Below are positions 51,785-55,233 of a stretch of 55,233 nt of DNA, piece after piece; position 1 is the first letter of the stretch, and every line of letters begins with the position of its first letter. The notes under the pieces were generated by a model. The model saw nothing but the letters and a program-made list of their open reading frames with translations. It was not told the DNA's origin and did not search any database. Source of the DNA: CAYGAM01 sp964347915 (GTDB taxonomy: Archaea > Thermoproteota > Nitrososphaeria > Nitrososphaerales > Nitrosopumilaceae); the NCBI GenBank assembly GCA_964347915.1, contig CAYGAM010000002.1, forward strand, positions 1 through 55,233, in the 5' to 3' direction. Position numbers and translations under genes: made by a program.

Positions 51785-52140
51785 AACTGCCTGCGGTTCC
51801 ACTCTCTTGACCATCTCATGGCAAGATACGCGCCCAATGCCAAAAATCCCATGCTCATTCCAATGTCTGCTCCGACGTATGGCACGGGGCTAAAATCTTC
51901 CGCTCTTGCCTGTTCCTGTTGCATGGACTGTCCTATTTCTGTCTCCAGGCCGAACGTATCGACCGTCTCGCTTGAAATGGCAAGCGCCAGTATTCCAGTG
52001 CTTATGATGGCCGCGGGAACGATGACGCATAAAATGTACAGCCGAAGCTTCCTTATTCTGTAAAAGGCCCAGAACGTAGCGGGAAACAGCAGAGACAGTA
52101 CGATCTGCATCTTTACGCTTACGGGGCCGTCATCTGGCAT
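51781..52140 (-). CDS. Small membrane protein with two or three helices
   Basis: 119 residues from ATG 52140 (MPDDGPVSVKMQIVLSLLFP). Hydrophobic segments at about 10-25, 32-53 (YILCVIVPAAIISTGILALA) and 88-105. The loop between them is acidic and Gln-rich. Function unknown. A TATA-like CCATATAGT (52165-52173) is centred 29 bases before ATG 52140; ATG 52149 is the alternative. Convergent with the methyltransferase, sharing four bases. Confidence 0.7.
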   Translation of the reverse strand: MPDDGPVSVKMQIVLSLLFPATFWAFYRIRKLRLYILCVIVPAAIISTGILALAISSETVDTFGLETEIGQSMQQEQARAEDFSPVPYVGADIGMSMGFLALGAYLAMRWSREWNRRQF

Positions 52141-52302
52141 ACGATTCATGCCTCGGCAACGCATCCATATAGTCTTAGTGAACAAGGCCGCAGAAAACGC
52201 ATCAGCTTTTGCCCATGCTCCGTTCGCAGCGATTCCTGCCGGCTATGCGGATTTTTGCGGCATCGCTTGCCATGCCGCCTCAGAATGGCAGCAGATCTCA
52301 AA

Positions 52303-52872
52303 TCATCCCATCTGCCGGCGCATGTTGCCTATCCTTTTGCTCAGATCGGCGATTCTGTAACGTTCCAGTTCCTCTGCTTTTTTGTATGTCTCGTCTGCTA
52401 ATGCGTATGTCAAGTCCAGTTCTGCGTATACTTTGCTTATCCTGGCGTTTATTTTGCGCATCAAATTTTGGACTAGATCTGACTTTTTGACGGCTGTTTT
52501 GAACGCCGGACTTTGATTGGTCTCATATGATAGCTCGTTCAGATATTTGTCCAAATTGTCTTTTTTGGCGTTTATCCTGTCTATTCCGGCCACTATTCTG
52601 TCTAATTTTGCGCCTTGCTTGTGCAGTTCTTCGTTCATTTTGATTATTTCTTCGTTTATATCTTCCAGTTCTCCAATCAGCCAGAGTCCCCGTTTTCTGT
52701 CCATATCGTACACCTTTGCAACCATGTCTAGCCTTATGCTGTCGATTACCTCATTTTGATTTACTGCTGTTGCGTTCATATCGTCCACTTTTGCATCCAG
52801 ATCCTCCATCTTCTTCTCCAGTTCAATTCTTCTTGTTTCCAGCCCTGCTAGCCTTGTCTCCAGATCATCCAT
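52303..52872 (-). CDS. Coiled-coil protein
   Basis: 189 residues, almost wholly helical with heptad patterns: LETRLAGLETRRIELEKKME, DLDAKVDDMNATAVN, LIGELEDINEEIIKMNEELH, DRINAKKDNLDKYLNELSYE. No membrane segment and no Cys. It resembles structural or adaptor coiled coils; no family recognised. A TATA-like CCCTATTATG (plus 52895-52904) is centred 28 bases before ATG 52872. Confidence 0.72.
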   Translation of the reverse strand: MDDLETRLAGLETRRIELEKKMEDLDAKVDDMNATAVNQNEVIDSIRLDMVAKVYDMDRKRGLWLIGELEDINEEIIKMNEELHKQGAKLDRIVAGIDRINAKKDNLDKYLNELSYETNQSPAFKTAVKKSDLVQNLMRKINARISKVYAELDLTYALADETYKKAEELERYRIADLSKRIGNMRRQMG

Positions 52873-53241
52873 TCCTGTATGCGGATCACCGGTTCCCTAT
52901 TATGTCATGCGGTATACCAAGAATGGCATCTTGCTCGTCTGACGGCGATAATTTTTTCTTGACATGCTGATCTGCAGGATGAGTGCCTATCCAATAGCGG
53001 CAATTAAAGGCTGAGATTAAACGCGTCAGACAGCTGTGTGCGTTAATCGGGGTTTCCTGCTTTGCATCATGGACATCATGGAGGTCAGACGTACGATGCT
53101 TTTGCATCCATGCCGGGATCCTCCAGGATCCGCCCAGCCGGCGTTGCAGCGCACCTATAGTGACGCAGAAAAGTTCTTTACAATAATTTTATGTCCTGAA
53201 ATCAAAAGGTTTAATTGTCCATGTAATTTACTTGAACATGT

Positions 53242-54250
53242 ATGGACGAACTTCGCCAAGCCATAATATCCAAAACCAATTCGAAAACTCGGGAAAGACT
53301 GCTCGCAATATTCGAGTTCATTGAATACGACATACATCCAAAACAAATTGCGTCCAAAATGAAACGCTCAGTCAGAACCACAAAAAACTGAATTAAGCGC
53401 TACTTGGAGGAGGGAATTGCAGGACTGTCGGACAAGCCCAGAAGCGGCAGGCCGCCCAAGATACCGAAGATCACGCTGAAAGATTTCATGGAACAGAATA
53501 AAAAAGTTCCAACAACTCCTCAACTGACCATGCAGAAAATCAGCGAGGATTTTGGCTGCAAATACGCCGAGGCGTACGTAAGAGCGCTTCTGCGCGAACA
53601 TGGCTACTTGCCCAAGACAGCGCAGAAAATTCATGTCAGGGCTGCGTCGCGCAAGAAGGTTCGCAAGTGGAAGCGCAGGATTTTGCCTATGATTAAGGAG
53701 TACGAAGAGGCCGGCTATACAGTATTCGTAATGGACGAATCTCACTTCATATATGATTCCAAAACCGGGAAGAAATACTGGTCTCCCATAGGCGAGCCGC
53801 TGTACATGTCTACCAACGGGGCCCACCAAAAAATTACCATGTTTGGAGCCATTTCTACGAACGGCAAGCAATTTTTCAGGTGCTACAAGAAGCTAACCAC
53901 ATCCAAATTCATAGACTACCTCAAGGCAATGTACAGCGTGCATGGCAAGGTGCTGGTAATAGCTGACCTAGCTCCGTCTCACCAGTCAAATAAAACCGCG
54001 GAATTTGTGAAAAATCACCGTGGGATCGAGCTTGAATACTTTCCGCGCGGATTCCCGTACCTTAATTCAGTCGAAGAGTGCTGGAAGCAGACGAAGCGTG
54101 ACCAGCGGAACTCTGAATATTATGAAGCATGAAGGACATGAAAAAGCAGTCTCAAAGTATCTTAGAACGCATTGATTCAAGCTCTCTGTACTGAAATATC
54201 TTAAGAGAAACCCGCCGAAACAAAAGGTCATGGGATGGAAAACGGGCTAG
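53242..54250 (+). pseudogene. IS630-type transposase with two stops and a frameshift
   Basis: Translation from ATG 53242 (MDELRQAIISKTNSKTRERL) is an HTH region but meets TGA at 53389, where the family expects Trp (KN-stop-IKRYLEEGIAGLSDKP). The DDE domain follows (VFVMDESHF, VLVIADLAPSHQ, PYLNSVEECWKQTK). At about 54130 the frame shifts; the continuation KAVSKYLRTH-stop-FKLSVLKYLK and RNPPKQKVMGW is in another frame with a second stop. The termini are perfect, so the element may be mobilised only in trans. Confidence 0.9.
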
Positions 54251-54294
54251 TTTCTTGTGTCCATGTGCTTTCGCGCTGCCAAAGCCGCCTGGCT

Positions 54295-54332
54295 CTTATG
54301 CTGTCCTCTCTGCATAGTTCCGACAGCATAAG
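54295..54332. other. Hairpin inside the IS630-like element
   Basis: CTTATGCTGTC (54295-54305) and GACAGCATAAG (54322-54332) are perfectly complementary, extendable to 14 positions with one mismatch. It sits in the non-transposase right end. Confidence 0.6.
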
Positions 54333-54545
54333 GGCATATGGCGAGTACCGGTCGGCAGCTCTTATTGCCCCGACTTGGCATGCAATATTTCCGAATCACA
54401 AATATTCGCAGGCACATTGCCTTGTCCTACCAACTCAACATTTTTTTTTGAGATATTTTTGATGATTCATATCCCAAGCTGCAATTGTTGATGTATTTTT
54501 AGAATTGTACGGCAACAATTGTAAAGAACTTTTCTGCGTCACTAT

Positions 54546-55078
54546 GCGATCCAGATTGGGACATGTTCGGAGGAGGCGAGCCACCGCCTGAGATGCGGCA
54601 TATGTGGCGCGTACCAAGAAAGAGGACCCAGCAAGTCTACCTGAAGTCTAAGTGATTCTGCGCTAATTTAGCAATGCCGCGACAGGCATGGCTAGATCTT
54701 GGACCTGGCCATATACTGCAAAGTTGTGAATTGTCCCGCCTCATTGCTGGCCAAGCGGCCTCATATGTGAGGTCTGCGAGAAGATCCTCGGAGACGGTTC
54801 GCTTGCCGCCGGGTAATTGACATCCTGGCGAGCAAAAGTTTGTGAAGTGCTTTATGAACAAATACGCCCACCGGCAACAGATGGCTTTCACGAATTTATG
54901 GTTGCCAGCATAGGACAAGTCCAGTCCTGGCACAAGATGGATAAGGAGGGAGGTTCCAGTAGTGTGTGGAGGCAGGCGGTCTGATAAATTACAAAAAGGA
55001 CGAGCCGGTAAAGCCCGACCCCCTGAGCAGGCACGGCGGAAGGACAAAGGCATCTGAATTCTCCAACGCCTGCCTGAG
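54546..55078. other. Degenerate sequence right of the IS630-like element
   Basis: Several short frames on both strands with stops and shifts. A minus-strand frame (54989-55228) contains HEFIH, and a longer minus frame (54637-55092) has a partly protein-like product, but neither is supported by a promoter. I treat the region as decayed coding sequence of unknown origin. Confidence 0.35.
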
Positions 55079-55233
55079 ATGAATAAACTCATGACAGAAG
55101 GAGGGAGTGGAACGTATTATGTAACCAACTCCGTATTTGACATCTTTGATCCGGCGCATCGTAGGAGGTTCTATGACACACACGGCATAGGCGGCAAGCC
55201 CGTAGGGATCATAGGACGCACACATCACGCGAG
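55079..55233 (+). CDS. Start of an unknown protein, cut by the window edge
   Basis: From ATG 55079 the frame is open to the edge: MNKLMTEGGSGTYYVTNSVF, then DIFDPAHRRRFYDTHGIGGK. Codon choice resembles that of the real genes. The frame also continues a little upstream after a TGA. No family recognised and no TATA box found, so it may be a remnant. Confidence 0.35.
   Translation, partial: MNKLMTEGGSGTYYVTNSVFDIFDPAHRRRFYDTHGIGGKPVGIIGRTHHA

Larger units (their letters stand above)
53160..54542 (+). mobile_element. IS630-family element with perfect 28-bp ends, transposase decayed
   Basis: Bases 53157-53184 and 54518-54545 are perfect inverted repeats (core GTGACGCAGAAAAGTTCTTT). The element is bounded on both sides by TA (53158-53159 and 54543-54544), as expected for IS630/Tc1 insertion. 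It is 1383 bases, with about 290 bases of non-transposase sequence at the right end. Confidence 0.9.

Noticed and set aside
54637..55228. Two minus frames, one with an HEFIH motif, as a metalloprotease gene
   Set aside because: They are in different frames, have no promoter, and the plus strand is more gene-like at the edge; left as degenerate sequence.

Overview
The window looks like chromosomal DNA of an ammonia-oxidising-type archaeon (Thaumarchaeota/Nitrososphaerota). Sequence evidence: an archaeal core gene set (Cdc48 AAA ATPase, aEF-1beta, TiaS, Dph2, tRNA-splicing endonuclease, HMG-CoA reductase, geranylgeranyl reductase), an initiator tRNA with a canonical 37/38 intron, and promoters in which a TATA-like box sits about 27 bases upstream of the start codon at almost every gene, so most mRNAs should be leaderless. 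TTG and GTG starts are common. The class is inferred from protein style; no species is claimed. A 100-base N run marks an assembly gap inside a tandem repeat.

Layout. 1-4.1 kb: exported proteins (truncated subtilisin-like protease, two secreted proteins of doubtful integrity). 4.4-18.8 kb: core metabolism (seven-cysteine ferredoxin, processive GT2 glycosyltransferase, CPA2 antiporter, small Cys-rich proteins, SIMPL protein, EndA, CopA-type copper ATPase, geranylgeranyl reductase) with tRNA-Gly and tRNA-Glu. 18.8-36 kb: a mosaic in which accessory modules (divergent HTH pair, three DNA adenine methyltransferases, an EcoRV-like endonuclease, an AAA ATPase, a broken RelE-like toxin) alternate with core operons (Zn-ribbon/aEF-1beta/Cdc48, CtaB, Dph2, TiaS). 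36.1-37.4 kb: an intact DDE insertion sequence. 37.4-52.9 kb: intron-containing initiator tRNA, PQQ-type sugar dehydrogenase, HMG-CoA reductase, PPK2, SPFH protein, tRNA-Val, GT28-like transferase, aspartate kinase, branched-chain aminotransferase and small proteins. 53-55.2 kb: a decayed IS630-family element with perfect terminal repeats and degenerate sequence at the edge.

Functional links. EndA would excise the intron of the initiator tRNA in the same window. TiaS, Dph2 and aEF-1beta serve translation. HMG-CoA reductase and geranylgeranyl reductase serve isoprenoid lipids. CtaB serves a heme-copper oxidase, and CopA plus a CxC-rich mini-protein fit copper handling (inference).

Most striking non-gene structure: short-period arrays confined to spacers (7, 7, 8, 15 and 16 bp, several in exact phase), three genes whose 3' ends were truncated by out-of-frame micro-duplications, dispersed spacer repeats, a decayed copy of a methyltransferase, one TATA box serving two genes at equal distance, and a compact base-paired element that may be a small RNA.
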